Source: CALMFG01 sp963674805
GTDB taxonomy: Bacteria > Bacillota > Clostridia > Christensenellales > CALMFG01
Assembly: GCA_963674805.2 (NCBI GenBank)
Contig: CAXXNY010000026.1
Location: 186,001 to 250,000 of the forward strand
DNA: 64,000 nucleotides
Direction: 5' to 3'
Below are positions 42,242 to 50,284 of the stretch, one piece after another. Position 1 is the stretch's first letter. Each line of letters begins with the position of its first letter. The translations under genes and the position numbers were made by a program. Under the pieces are notes generated by a model that had not been told where the DNA came from, searched no databases, and saw only the letters and a list, made by a program, of their open reading frames with translations.

Positions 42242-42667
42242 TTAATCGACAACTTCAACGCCCATGCTGCGCGCAGTACCGGCAATCATGCTGGCTGCGG
42301 CTTCCAGGTCTGCGGCGTTTAAATCCGGTTCTTTCATCTTTGCGATTTCTCTTAATTGATCTCTGGTGATTTTCCCGACTTTTTCTTTGTTCGGAACACC
42401 GGAACCCTTGTCCAAGTTAATCGCCTTTTTAATCAAAACCGGTGCCGGCGGCGTTTTTGTGATAAACGAAAACGTTCTGTCCGCATATACCGAAATCACG
42501 ACAGGAATGATATACCCTGCCTGTTTATTGGTTGCTTCGTTAAACTGCTTACAGAATCCCATGATGTTAACGCCGTGCTGGCCCAATGCCGGACCGACCG
42601 GCGGGGCTGGTGTTGCCTTGCCTGCGGGGATTTGGAGTTTAATATAACCGATAACCTTTTTTGCCAT
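42242..42667 (-). CDS. rplK: 50S ribosomal protein L11
   Basis: L11 binds 23S rRNA at the GTPase-associated centre together with L10. The N-terminal IKLQIPAGKATPAPPVGPALGQHGVNIMGFCKQFN is almost invariant, and the C-terminal rRNA-binding domain ends TARSMGVEVVD. Length of 141 residues is exact for the family. AAGGAGGTG gives a strong ribosome binding site. The gene lies between nusG and rplA in canonical order. Confidence 0.98.
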   Translation of the reverse strand: MAKKVIGYIKLQIPAGKATPAPPVGPALGQHGVNIMGFCKQFNEATNKQAGYIIPVVISVYADRTFSFITKTPPAPVLIKKAINLDKGSGVPNKEKVGKITRDQLREIAKMKEPDLNAADLEAAASMIAGTARSMGVEVVD

Positions 42668-42695
42668 GTGGTTTACACCTCCTTATAAACCATGC

Positions 42696-42733
42696 GTGGT
42701 AAACCGAGCCATGATAGATTTTGGCTCTCCCAC
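42696..42733 (-). promoter_or_regulatory. GUGGGAG/CCAC structured element before rplK
   Basis: On the minus strand GTGGGAG (42733-42727), a GAGCC/GGCTC hairpin and a closing CCAC (42699-42696) precede the rplK ribosome binding site, matching the element before rplA in layout. Confidence 0.45.
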
Positions 42734-42785
42734 TGCCGCACAAGCACGTAGCGCTCATGCGTTATAAAACGCTTATCAAAGCGGT

Positions 42786-43457
42786 CTATATTCTTCTGAT
42801 CTGTACGAAATCCAGTTCTACCAGCGTATCTCTGCCGAACATGGATACCGTCACCTTGACTTTCTGTTTTTCCGGATGCACTTCTTCGATTGTACCGACG
42901 AAGCTTTCCAGCGGTCCTGATGTAACGATGATACTGTCGCCGATCTCCACGTCGAGTTTGACATGTACGTCCTCAACGCCCATTGCCCTGACCTCTTTAT
43001 TGGTGAGCGGAATGGGTTTTGATCCCGGTCCGACAAATCCGGTAACCCCGGTTGTATTCCGGACCACGTACCACGATTCGTCCGTTAAGATCATCTTGAC
43101 CATAACATACGCCGGGTACATCTTTTTCAGCGCATGCTTTTTCTTCCCGTTTTTAATCTCGATGGTTTCTTCCATCGGGACCTTTACGTCTACAATGATA
43201 TCCTGAAGGCCGCGGTTTTCAACGCTCTTCTTGATATTCGCCATAACCTTGTTTTCGTATCCCGAATACACATGAACGACATACCAATGATATTCATCCG
43301 TTTTTTCCTGTTTTATAAAATGCAGATTTTCGAGGGCTTCTTTTTTCTTCTCTTCTTCGTTTTCTTCCTCGCTGCCTAAAGCGCCTTCTTCTGCGGGTTT
43401 TTCTTCTGTTAAAATTTCTTCTTCGGCTGGGGCGCCGTTATTTTTTTCTTCAGCCAT
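42786..43457 (-). CDS. nusG: Transcription termination/antitermination protein NusG with acidic N-terminal extension
   Basis: Binds RNA polymerase to modulate pausing and couple transcription with translation. The NGN domain starts near residue 57 (YHWYVVHVYSGYENKVMANIKK) and includes GVTGFVGPGSKPIPL; the KOW domain is near 170 (GDSIIVTSGPLESFVGTIEEVH). About 56 residues, mostly Glu with Lys and Ala, precede the NGN domain, which most NusG proteins lack. Start choice: a TTG six codons upstream is possible, but the ATG at 43457 is preferred; its Shine-Dalgarno is weak. It follows secE. Confidence 0.95.
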   Translation of the reverse strand: MAEEKNNGAPAEEEILTEEKPAEEGALGSEEENEEEKKKEALENLHFIKQEKTDEYHWYVVHVYSGYENKVMANIKKSVENRGLQDIIVDVKVPMEETIEIKNGKKKHALKKMYPAYVMVKMILTDESWYVVRNTTGVTGFVGPGSKPIPLTNKEVRAMGVEDVHVKLDVEIGDSIIVTSGPLESFVGTIEEVHPEKQKVKVTVSMFGRDTLVELDFVQIRRI

Positions 43458-43537
43458 AATCACTCTAAGCCGCAATTGTCTGAATTAAAATAAACAAACA
43501 ACCGACGTGCCTCAACGCCTCCTTTATTAACTAATAA

Positions 43538-43807
43538 TTAACTGACTAACCAGGTTAATATCCTACCTAATCCTAAGTCAAAGATACCGACGATCACAGC
43601 CATGATAAAGATAAACGCCAGCACAGCGCCCGTCGTAATCAGGAGCTGCTTCCCTGACGGCCATGTGACTTTCTTGAGCTCGCCGATAATATCCTTAAAA
43701 AAACGGCCGATACCGCGCCGCGGCTTACGGTTCGCCTTTTTTGCGGCTTTTTGCTGTTCTTTCAGCTTTTTTTCTCTATCACTGCCTAATAACTTTGTTT
43801 TTGCCAT
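43538..43807 (-). CDS. secE: Preprotein translocase subunit SecE
   Basis: Essential clamp of the SecYEG channel. The 89-residue protein has a basic N-terminus and the single conserved membrane helix (about 62-83), preceded by the hallmark amphipathic segment RFFKDIIGELKKVTWPSGKQL (34-54). It is the short, one-helix form typical of Firmicutes and lies between rpmG and nusG. Confidence 0.95.
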   Translation of the reverse strand: MAKTKLLGSDREKKLKEQQKAAKKANRKPRRGIGRFFKDIIGELKKVTWPSGKQLLITTGAVLAFIFIMAVIVGIFDLGLGRILTWLVS

Positions 43808-43884
43808 CTTTCACACATCCTATAACTTATATTATCGCCGTAAGATTCTTTCTGATTAATACACTCAACCAGAACCGGCTGCCG

Positions 43885-44034
43885 TTATTTGGTTTCTTTA
43901 TGTAAGGTATGCTTTTTACAGAATCTGCAGTACTTATTCATCTCAATCCGGTCGGGATCGTTCTTTTTGTTCTTCATTGTATCGTAGTTTCTCTGCTTAC
44001 ATTCTGTGCAGGCCAAGGTTACTTTTACGCGCAT
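43885..44034 (-). CDS. rpmG: 50S ribosomal protein L33
   Basis: Small zinc-type L33 of 49 residues with the four cysteines of the C+ form (CTECKQRNY and CRFCKKHTLHKETK). The longest open frame runs 33 codons further upstream across a leader terminator; GAAAGGTG is correctly placed for the ATG at 44034 and MRVKVTLACTEC is the normal start. It heads the rpmG-secE-nusG group. Confidence 0.95.
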   Translation of the reverse strand: MRVKVTLACTECKQRNYDTMKNKKNDPDRIEMNKYCRFCKKHTLHKETK

Positions 44035-44066
44035 TGTTTTAACACCTTTCAAGATATCTGACCACG

Positions 44067-44086
44067 AAAAAAAGGCGGTTTCGCCT
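44067..44086 (-). terminator. Terminator-like hairpin in the rpmG leader
   Basis: AGGCG/CGCCT stem (44086-44073) with a four-base loop followed by seven T, placed about 20 bases after the expected transcription start and before the rpmG Shine-Dalgarno. It may attenuate the rpmG-secE-nusG transcript. Confidence 0.6.
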
Positions 44087-44104
44087 CTCTTTAGTCGCCT
44101 ATAC

Positions 44105-44133
44105 AATTTAACATAAGCGTCCAGCATTGTCAA
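44105..44133 (-). promoter_or_regulatory. Sigma-A promoter of rpmG-secE-nusG
   Basis: Consensus TTGACA (44133-44128), 17-base spacer, TAAATT (44110-44105) on the minus strand. Confidence 0.8.
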
Positions 44134-44170
44134 CTGTTTTCAGGGTATCAGCGGCTGTTATAGATAAAGT

Positions 44171-44199
44171 GAAAGCCGGCGTATAAAAAACACCGGCTT
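44171..44199 (-). terminator. Probable terminator of the oxidoreductase operon
   Basis: AAAGCCGG/CCGGCTTT inverted repeat with a T-rich loop lies 11 bases after the last gene. The T-run after it is weak, so termination efficiency is uncertain. Confidence 0.45.
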
Positions 44200-44209
44200 T
44201 GCATGCATT

Positions 44210-44749
44210 TTATTCTTTTACCGCGTCTCTTCCCCGCTTAATTGCCTGTTCGTTCATAGGTAAAAAAGAAGCTTTTCGTTCACCCAGCACCTTTTTGATG
44301 CCTGCCATAACGCTTTCTTCGGATATCACGCCTTTTTGTTCCAGATAGGCGCCTAAAATCACGATATTCGCTACTTTCGGCGAGCCAAGCTCAATACCGG
44401 CTTCACTTGCGGGCACATAAAAAACATCAATATCGTCCCGTTCGCTTTTTTTGTCAATCAAGCTGGAATTGATAAACAGACTGCCTCCGGGCACGACTTG
44501 CGAGCCGAATTTATCCAGCGACGGTTTATTCATGACAATCGCTATATCGGGTTCGGTCACGACAGGCGCACCGACGGGTTCATCCGATATAATCACGTTA
44601 CAGTTTGCCGTTCCGCCGCGCATTTCCGGTCCGTATGACGGCAGCCATGAGACATGCTTGCCTTCAATCATGCCCGCATATGCCATCACCTGACCCATCA
44701 TCATGACACCCTGTCCGCCGAAACCTGCACAGATAATCTTCTGGGTCAT
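44210..44749 (-). CDS. 2-oxoacid:ferredoxin oxidoreductase, gamma subunit
   Basis: Gamma subunit of a four-subunit coenzyme-A-acylating oxidoreductase. The 179-residue protein begins QKIICAGFGGQGVMMMGQVMAYAGMIEGKHVSWLPSYGPEMRGGTANC, the pattern of KorC/VorC/PorC-type subunits. It starts immediately after the beta-subunit stop codon with no gap, which implies coupled translation. It completes the order ferredoxin-alpha-beta-gamma. Confidence 0.92.
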   Translation of the reverse strand: MTQKIICAGFGGQGVMMMGQVMAYAGMIEGKHVSWLPSYGPEMRGGTANCNVIISDEPVGAPVVTEPDIAIVMNKPSLDKFGSQVVPGGSLFINSSLIDKKSERDDIDVFYVPASEAGIELGSPKVANIVILGAYLEQKGVISEESVMAGIKKVLGERKASFLPMNEQAIKRGRDAVKE

Positions 44750-45487
44750 CTACTCCACCTCCTTAAATACGCCGAGCGGATAATAAGGAATCATTTTTTC
44801 CTTAACAAATTCCTGCGCTTTATCCGGAGTCATGCCCCAGTTGGTCGAACAGGTGGATAATAATTCGACCATTGAAAAACCTTTCTTATCAATCTGCATC
44901 TGAAAGGCCTTTTTAATCGCTTTTTTGGCTTTTGTAACATGTGCGACATCACAAAGCGCACACCGCTCAATATAAGCTGCGCCGTCCAGTGTTGCCAGTA
45001 TCTCGGACATCCTGACTGGATACCCGCAGTGTGCGGCATCCCGTCCGTCCGGCGAAGTGGTGGATTTCTGCCCCACCAGCGTGGTGGGCGCCATTTGGCC
45101 GCCGGTCATGCCGTATATCGCATTATTAATAAAGATCACGGTGATATTCTCGCCCCTTGCCGCCGCGTGAATGATTTCAGCAGCCCCGATAGACGCAAGG
45201 TCGCCGTCGCCCTGGTATGAAAAGACTATACTGTCCGGTAAAACGCGTTTAATACCCGTCGCAACCGCAGGGGCTCTGCCGTGCGCCGCTTCGCTGAAGT
45301 CAACGTCAATATAGTGCGTAATAAAGACCGCGCATCCGACCGGCGCAATCCCGATCGTCTTATCGGCAATACTGAGTTCTTCAATCGTTTCTGCAATCAA
45401 ACGGTGTGCGATTCCGTGCGTACAGCCCGGGCAATAGTGCGTTTTATCAGCTATAAAAATGTCTGGTTTTTTAAATACGGCTTCCAT
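44750..45487 (-). CDS. 2-oxoacid:ferredoxin oxidoreductase, beta subunit (thiamine diphosphate-binding)
   Basis: Carries the thiamine diphosphate site. CPGCTHGIAHRLIAE near the N-terminus and the GDG-containing segment FSYQGDGDLASIGAAEIIHAA, followed by NNAIYGMTGGQMAPTT, are typical of 2-oxoglutarate and 3-methyl-2-oxobutanoate enzymes of the KorAB/VorAB group. Length is 245 residues. AAGGGGGTG gives a strong ribosome binding site. Only one base separates it from the alpha-subunit gene. Confidence 0.93.
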   Translation of the reverse strand: MEAVFKKPDIFIADKTHYCPGCTHGIAHRLIAETIEELSIADKTIGIAPVGCAVFITHYIDVDFSEAAHGRAPAVATGIKRVLPDSIVFSYQGDGDLASIGAAEIIHAAARGENITVIFINNAIYGMTGGQMAPTTLVGQKSTTSPDGRDAAHCGYPVRMSEILATLDGAAYIERCALCDVAHVTKAKKAIKKAFQMQIDKKGFSMVELLSTCSTNWGMTPDKAQEFVKEKMIPYYPLGVFKEVE

Positions 45488-45488
45488 G

Positions 45489-46544
45489 TCAGCTCACCCC
45501 CTTGATGGACTTGATTTTTTCAAATACTTCTTTCGGGGTCGGGACAATACCACCGGTTCTAAACAGGCCGTGCACGGGACGCTGCCCGTTCACCGCCAGC
45601 TGAACATCCTCGATCATCTGCCCCATGCTCATTTCTACCGCCAAAAAGTCGGTTACCTGCGGCGCAGCATCACGGATCACCACGCTCGGGAACGGCCATA
45701 ATGTAATCGGCCGGATGAGTCCGGCTTTGATCCCGGCTTCACGCGCCATCTGGACCGCGTTTTTCACGATACGCGATGTCGTGCCGTATGCCACGATACA
45801 GATATCGGCATCATCCATCATATAGGATTCCGATTTGGTTTCATTCTTTTTAATGTCTTCGTATACTTCCGCCATTTCCAGGCAGAACTGATAACATTCT
45901 TCCGCTACGATATGCAGCGATGAAATCGCGTGGCGCGGGCCGCTGCCCTTACCCGTTGTCGCCCAGTCCTTGGGCGGCAGGTCCCGCTTCACCGGCGGTT
46001 TAAATTCCACCGGTTCCATCATCTGCCCAATCATACCGTCGCCTAAAATCACTGCCGGTACGCGGTACTGATCCGCTACCTCAAACGCTTCCATGACCAG
46101 ATCCGCGGCTTCCTGAACGGATGCCGGGGCAAATACAACCAATCGGTAATCCCCGTGGCCGCCGCCTTTCACGATCTGGAAATAATCCGACTGCGCCGGT
46201 AAAATACCGCCGAGTCCGGGTCCGCTTCTGACCATATCCACAATCACACATGGCAGTTTTGCCGATGCGATATATGAAATACCTTCCTGTTTTAAACTGA
46301 TTCCGGGAGAAGAGGACGACGTCATCACACGGGCGCCTGCGCCCGCAGCGCCGAACACCATATTGATGGCGGCGAGTTCCGACTCGGCCTGCAAAAATGT
46401 GCCGCCTACCTTAGGCAGATGGCGTGACATGTATTCTGGAATCTGGTTTTGAGGGGTGATGGGATAGCCGAAGAAAAACCGGCACCCCGCCTGAATCGCC
46501 GCTTCGGCGATTGCTTCGTTGCCTTTCATTAAGACTTTCGTCAT
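45489..46544 (-). CDS. 2-oxoacid:ferredoxin oxidoreductase, alpha subunit (VorB/KorA-like)
   Basis: The 351-residue alpha subunit contributes the pyrimidine-binding half of the active site (GYPITPQNQIPEYM at about 20-33) and the C-terminal domain (VEMSMGQMIEDVQLAVNGQ). Sequence and the small separate ferredoxin fit 3-methyl-2-oxobutanoate or 2-oxoglutarate:ferredoxin oxidoreductase; I cannot decide between them. In an anaerobe it would oxidise branched-chain oxoacids to acyl-CoA, or run reductively for biosynthesis. Confidence 0.92.
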   Translation of the reverse strand: MTKVLMKGNEAIAEAAIQAGCRFFFGYPITPQNQIPEYMSRHLPKVGGTFLQAESELAAINMVFGAAGAGARVMTSSSSPGISLKQEGISYIASAKLPCVIVDMVRSGPGLGGILPAQSDYFQIVKGGGHGDYRLVVFAPASVQEAADLVMEAFEVADQYRVPAVILGDGMIGQMMEPVEFKPPVKRDLPPKDWATTGKGSGPRHAISSLHIVAEECYQFCLEMAEVYEDIKKNETKSESYMMDDADICIVAYGTTSRIVKNAVQMAREAGIKAGLIRPITLWPFPSVVIRDAAPQVTDFLAVEMSMGQMIEDVQLAVNGQRPVHGLFRTGGIVPTPKEVFEKIKSIKGVS

Positions 46545-46559
46545 GCTGGTTACCTTCCT

Positions 46560-46766
46560 CTATTTGTATACGGTCAGAACAGCGTCCGGGCACATCTTTG
46601 CACAGGCTGCACACCCGATACATGCCGACATGTCGGTCACAATCACGGGCGAGTATCCCCTTGCATTGATTTCAGTTTCGGATAAGACCATGATATCTTT
46701 GGGGCACGCCGTTACACAAAGTCCGCAGCCCTTACATACATCGGTTTTAATCTCCACTTTTGCCAT
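46560..46766 (-). CDS. 2-oxoacid:ferredoxin oxidoreductase, delta (ferredoxin) subunit
   Basis: A 68-residue protein with two [4Fe-4S] motifs, CKGCGLCVTACP and CIGCAACAKMCP, carrying electrons from the thiamine site to external ferredoxin. First gene of the operon, preceded by AAGGAGACGA and a promoter whose start region contains an inverted repeat. Confidence 0.95.
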   Translation of the reverse strand: MAKVEIKTDVCKGCGLCVTACPKDIMVLSETEINARGYSPVIVTDMSACIGCAACAKMCPDAVLTVYK

Positions 46767-46807
46767 ACTGTTCGTCTCCTTGGTATATGCTGTGTTATGT
46801 CCGTCAT

Positions 46808-46830
46808 TTTAGTTAGCAATACGAACTAAA
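46808..46830. promoter_or_regulatory. Operator-like inverted repeat at the oxidoreductase promoter
   Basis: TTTAGTT and AACTAAA arms (46808-46814 and 46824-46830) separated by nine bases, placed just downstream of the -10 box of the ferredoxin-oxidoreductase promoter. A dimeric repressor site is the natural reading; no regulator gene is adjacent. Confidence 0.5.
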
Positions 46831-46858
46831 CAATACCATACACTTCGGTATCAGTCAA
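46830..46858 (-). promoter_or_regulatory. Sigma-A promoter of the oxidoreductase operon
   Basis: TTGACT (46858-46853), 17-base spacer, TATTGT (46835-46830) on the minus strand. Confidence 0.65.
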
Positions 46859-46879
46859 TAAGAAGGTTTTACCACTTTT

Positions 46880-47344
46880 TTAGTCTTCTTCGTACATCGC
46901 TTCGGCGACTTTCTGCTGTTTCGGTGCACGCCCGAACTCATACCCTTTTGTACGGTATTGCAGCACTTCTTCGTTTCGCTTGCGCGCTTTGCTTTCCATT
47001 AAGATGCCTTTTGAGGCGTAATGCCTGACGGTTAGAAACTCAATCACCATCCCGGCAAAGAACCCGGCAGCGAGTCCCCAGTATAGTCCATCTATTAGCT
47101 TTAACAAGCCTGCTCCGACCGCCAATGCTGCCAGCACAAGAAACATAATGGTCAGCCATCCAGCGTTCCCCGCAGTTTTTTGCCGGGCCTTACAGCTTGC
47201 ACAGCGCGGCACCACGATCAGTTTTTTGTTAAACGACACCGCTTCTTCGGATTCTCCCGGAGACTGTACCACATCCCCGTACATCTCTATTTCATAGGCT
47301 TTTGCCGGATCACTTTCTTCTATTCCGCAAAACCAGCACTTCAT
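46880..47344 (-). CDS. CWFC zinc-motif membrane protein, paralogue 1
   Basis: Unknown 154-residue protein. It begins MKCWFCGIEESD, has a second pair VVPRCASCKAR (about 43-53), so two CxxC pairs that could form one zinc ribbon. Two hydrophobic segments follow (about 62-80 and 86-103), then a charged C-terminal tail of about 50 residues. GGAGG eight bases upstream supports the ATG at 47344, not the longer frame. It lies directly downstream of a second gene of the same design, suggesting tandem duplication. I do not recognise the family. Confidence 0.75.
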   Translation of the reverse strand: MKCWFCGIEESDPAKAYEIEMYGDVVQSPGESEEAVSFNKKLIVVPRCASCKARQKTAGNAGWLTIMFLVLAALAVGAGLLKLIDGLYWGLAAGFFAGMVIEFLTVRHYASKGILMESKARKRNEEVLQYRTKGYEFGRAPKQQKVAEAMYEED

Positions 47345-47363
47345 TATTTTATCCTCCGTATCA

Positions 47364-47789
47364 TTATTTACGATACCAGCCGTCGGCCAGCATCTTTTGT
47401 ATTGTCTCATTCTGCATTTCGAGTTCTACCATTGCTTTAACGCCGAGATGTTTTAAAAACCGGCGCCGCGCCCATACCACCAGTCCAAAGCCAATCACTG
47501 ACAATGCCATAATGATAAATACGTAATTCTGATCGACGCGGGCAAAGAGCAGAAATAAGGCAGACGCCAGCACCGCCATCGGGATAACGGCATATAAAGA
47601 CATGGTGTTATACCGCTGATGCGCCCGGCTGCAGGAATTACAGCGCGGGACAACCAGTGTTTTCTTAATCACGTCCGGCTGCTCACCCATTTCTTGTTTG
47701 CGGCGGTCTGTATAATTATAGCGCTCAAAATCAAGCTCAATATCATGCATATTTTCCGATTCGTTTTTTTCACAAAACCAGCACTTCAA
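47364..47789 (-). CDS. CWFC zinc-motif membrane protein, paralogue 2
   Basis: Unknown 141-residue protein of the same layout as its neighbour: CWFCEKNESE at the N-terminus, VVPRCNSCSRAH, two membrane helices (about 70-86 and 90-108) and a charged tail ending GWYRK. Start choice: the longest frame extends 50 codons upstream, overlapping the divergent transporter gene. The shared KCWFC start of both paralogues and an AAAGGAA about nine bases upstream point to the TTG at 47789. It lies 19 bases upstream of paralogue 1. Confidence 0.72.
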   Translation of the reverse strand: MKCWFCEKNESENMHDIELDFERYNYTDRRKQEMGEQPDVIKKTLVVPRCNSCSRAHQRYNTMSLYAVIPMAVLASALFLLFARVDQNYVFIIMALSVIGFGLVVWARRRFLKHLGVKAMVELEMQNETIQKMLADGWYRK

Positions 47790-47929
47790 CAGAATGTTTC
47801 CTTTCGTCTTCCATGGTTTTTGGGACTGTACCCTTACTTGCATTATAGCGCAATATGCCCTATTATTGGTGATAAGATTGTAAATTATAACGGATTCACT
47901 TATTTTTTCAATTGGCAGGTGGTAAGACA

Positions 47930-48817
47930 ATGGCATCAAAAAATCATGACACTGGCTATAATATCAAGCGGATTACGGTGATCGGTTCAATCGTCAACAT
48001 AGCGCTCGCGGGCATCAAAATCGCCGGCGGATATTTCTTTTTCAGCGCTGCTCTGATTGCCGACGGTATTCATAGTTTTTCCGACCTGATTACGGATATT
48101 GCTGTGCTGTTCGGCGTGAAATTCTGGAGAAAAGAGCCGGATAAGGACCACCCGTACGGCCATGGCCGCATTGAGACCCTGATTACCATGTTTATCGGCG
48201 CGTTTTTAGGCGGGCTTGCGGTTTTAATGGGATACCGGGCGGTACTGGGCATCATTGATTACCACCCCCAGACGCAGTCCTGGGTGACTTTTGCGATTGC
48301 AGTCCTGTCGGTTGTGGCCAAGGAAATCCTCTTCCGCTACGGCAAAGCCGCTGGCGAACAGGCCAACAGCCGTGCGCTGATTGCGAATGCCTGGCATCAC
48401 CGAAGCGATGCCCTGAGTTCCATACCGGTTGCACTCGCTGTGATTATCTCAAAGATATTTCCTGATGTCCGCTATCTCGACCAGATTGCGACACTGCTTG
48501 TCAGCGCCTTCCTGCTTAAAGCGGCATACGACATCGTGAAAGGGTCAATCGAAGAGTTTATGGAAAAACGGGACGATTTGGATATTTCACCCATCTTAAA
48601 TGATCACATCAAGCGGTTCCCCGATATAATGGGTTTTCATAAGATCAATATCCGCCGAGTCGGCGCAAACCGATATGCGGATCTGCATATGCAGGTCAAT
48701 CCGTCATTAACGGTTATGGAAAGCCACCGGCTTTCCGGCATCGTCAAAGAAGCGCTGATGCTGTCGCCTTACAGCATTAAAGGTGTTATTATTCACATTG
48801 AACCATACGAGCAATAA
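47930..48817 (+). CDS. Cation diffusion facilitator family transporter
   Basis: Divalent metal/proton antiporter of the CDF family. Six membrane helices; the metal-site motif HSFSD in helix II (ADGIHSFSDLITD, about 43-55), DHPYGHGR after helix III and a second HRSDA-type motif (HHRSDALSS, about 155-163), then the C-terminal ferredoxin-like cytoplasmic domain. Metal (Zn, Fe or Mn) cannot be assigned. Start choice: a TTG at 47912 lies in front of the AGGTGG Shine-Dalgarno, so the ATG at 47930 (295 residues) is preferred. Confidence 0.93.
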   Translation: MASKNHDTGYNIKRITVIGSIVNIALAGIKIAGGYFFFSAALIADGIHSFSDLITDIAVLFGVKFWRKEPDKDHPYGHGRIETLITMFIGAFLGGLAVLMGYRAVLGIIDYHPQTQSWVTFAIAVLSVVAKEILFRYGKAAGEQANSRALIANAWHHRSDALSSIPVALAVIISKIFPDVRYLDQIATLLVSAFLLKAAYDIVKGSIEEFMEKRDDLDISPILNDHIKRFPDIMGFHKINIRRVGANRYADLHMQVNPSLTVMESHRLSGIVKEALMLSPYSIKGVIIHIEPYEQ

Positions 48818-48845
48818 AAAAACCCCGCATGCGGGGTTTTTATTT
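48817..48845. terminator. Bidirectional terminator between the CDF gene and glyS
   Basis: AAAACCCCGC/GCGGGGTTTT stem with a two-base centre and T-runs on both strands (48817-48841); the two convergent stop codons flank it. Confidence 0.9.
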
Positions 48846-50235
48846 AAAACCGGCATTTGTCGGTTAAATAAGCGTTCAGCTCGTCAATTTTCAGTCTGAT
48901 CTGTTCCATGCTGTCACGTTCTCTGACTGTAACCGTATCATCCTCAAGCGTATCAAAGTCCACAGTTATACAATACGGCGTTCCGATCTCATCCTGGCGC
49001 CTGTACCGCTTGCCGATGCTTCCCGTTAAGTCATAATCCACCATGTGGTCTTTTAAGAGCATTTCATAAACGGCTTCGGCCTTTTCTGACAGCTTCTTTT
49101 GTAGCGGGAGCACAGCCGCTTTATACGGCGCGAGCGCGTTTGAAAACCGCATCACTGTCCGCATTTCTCCGCCTTCCAGTTCTTCCTCGTCATAAGCTTC
49201 GCATAAGAAAGCCAGCGTGACACGGTCGGTGCCCAGTGACGGCTCAATGCAGTACGGCACAAGGTTCTCGCCGGTCTGCTGATCCTGATACGCCAGATTT
49301 TCGCCCGAATGGTCAATATGCTGCTTTAAGTCGAAATCGGTCCGGTCGGCAATCCCCCACAGTTCTCCCCATCCAAACGGGAAGCGGTATTCGATATCTG
49401 TGGTGGCATTGGAATAGTGCGACAATTCATCCGCCGAGTGGTCGCGAAGTTTGATATTATCTTCCTCAATCCCAAGCGACAAAATCCAGTTTTTGCAGAA
49501 GTCCTTCCAATAGTTAAACCATTCCATCTCTTCTTCCGGTCGGCAGAAGAATTCCAGCTCCATCTGTTCAAATTCACGCGTTCTGAAGGTAAAATTGCCC
49601 GGTGTAATCTCGTTGCGGAATGATTTCCCGATCTGCCCGATACCAAAGGGCAGTTTTTTTCGCATCGCACGCTGTACGTTTTTAAAGTTAACGAATATCC
49701 CCTGTGCGGTTTCCGGTCTTAAGAAAATCTCGTTGGAGCTGTCCTCGGTAACGCCCTGAAATGTTTTAAACATCAAATTGAATTTCCTGATTGAAGTAAA
49801 GTCACGTTTGCCGCATACCGGGCAAGCGATTTCTTTTTCTTTAATAAACGTTTCCATGTCCGCATCCGACATTGCGTTGACATCGAGATCAAGTTTTTTC
49901 TTTTCCACATATTCTTCAATCATCTGGTCAGCACGGAACCGCGACTTACACGCTTTACAGTCCATCAGCGGATCGGAAAAACCGCCGACATGGCCGGACG
50001 CCACCCACGCTTCCGGATTCATCAGTATCGCAGAATCCAAGCCAACATTATACGGACATTCTTTGATAAACTTCTTCCACCATGCCTGCTTGACGTTGTT
50101 TTTCAGTTCGACGCCGAGCGGGCCGTAATCCCATGTATTGGCAAGCCCGCCGTAAATCTCCGAACCCGGAAAGACGAACCCTCTGTTTTTACATAACGCA
50201 ACAATGCGTTCCATTGTCTTTTTGTCTTTGACCAT
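48844..50235 (-). CDS. glyS: Glycine--tRNA ligase (class II, single-chain homodimeric type)
   Basis: Charges tRNA-Gly. Class II motifs are visible: motif 1 region near GLANTWDYGPLGVELKNNVKQAWW, motif 2 as FRNEITPGNFTFRTREFEQMELEFF, motif 3 as GTDRVTLAFL, followed by the anticodon-binding domain. The 463-residue form is the eukaryote/archaea-like alpha2 type also common in Firmicutes. Start choice: a GTG four codons upstream is part of the GTGGGG Shine-Dalgarno. A normal promoter lies close upstream with no T-box leader. Confidence 0.96.
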   Translation of the reverse strand: MVKDKKTMERIVALCKNRGFVFPGSEIYGGLANTWDYGPLGVELKNNVKQAWWKKFIKECPYNVGLDSAILMNPEAWVASGHVGGFSDPLMDCKACKSRFRADQMIEEYVEKKKLDLDVNAMSDADMETFIKEKEIACPVCGKRDFTSIRKFNLMFKTFQGVTEDSSNEIFLRPETAQGIFVNFKNVQRAMRKKLPFGIGQIGKSFRNEITPGNFTFRTREFEQMELEFFCRPEEEMEWFNYWKDFCKNWILSLGIEEDNIKLRDHSADELSHYSNATTDIEYRFPFGWGELWGIADRTDFDLKQHIDHSGENLAYQDQQTGENLVPYCIEPSLGTDRVTLAFLCEAYDEEELEGGEMRTVMRFSNALAPYKAAVLPLQKKLSEKAEAVYEMLLKDHMVDYDLTGSIGKRYRRQDEIGTPYCITVDFDTLEDDTVTVRERDSMEQIRLKIDELNAYLTDKCRF

Positions 50236-50284
50236 CTTAAACCCCACAATCCCTTCAGCTTAAAGTTAAAAACACATTTGATTC

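Noticed and set aside
47789..47939. N-terminal 50-residue extension of CWFC paralogue 2
   Set aside because: It overlaps the divergent transporter start, has no Shine-Dalgarno, and the paralogue begins at the same KCWFC motif.
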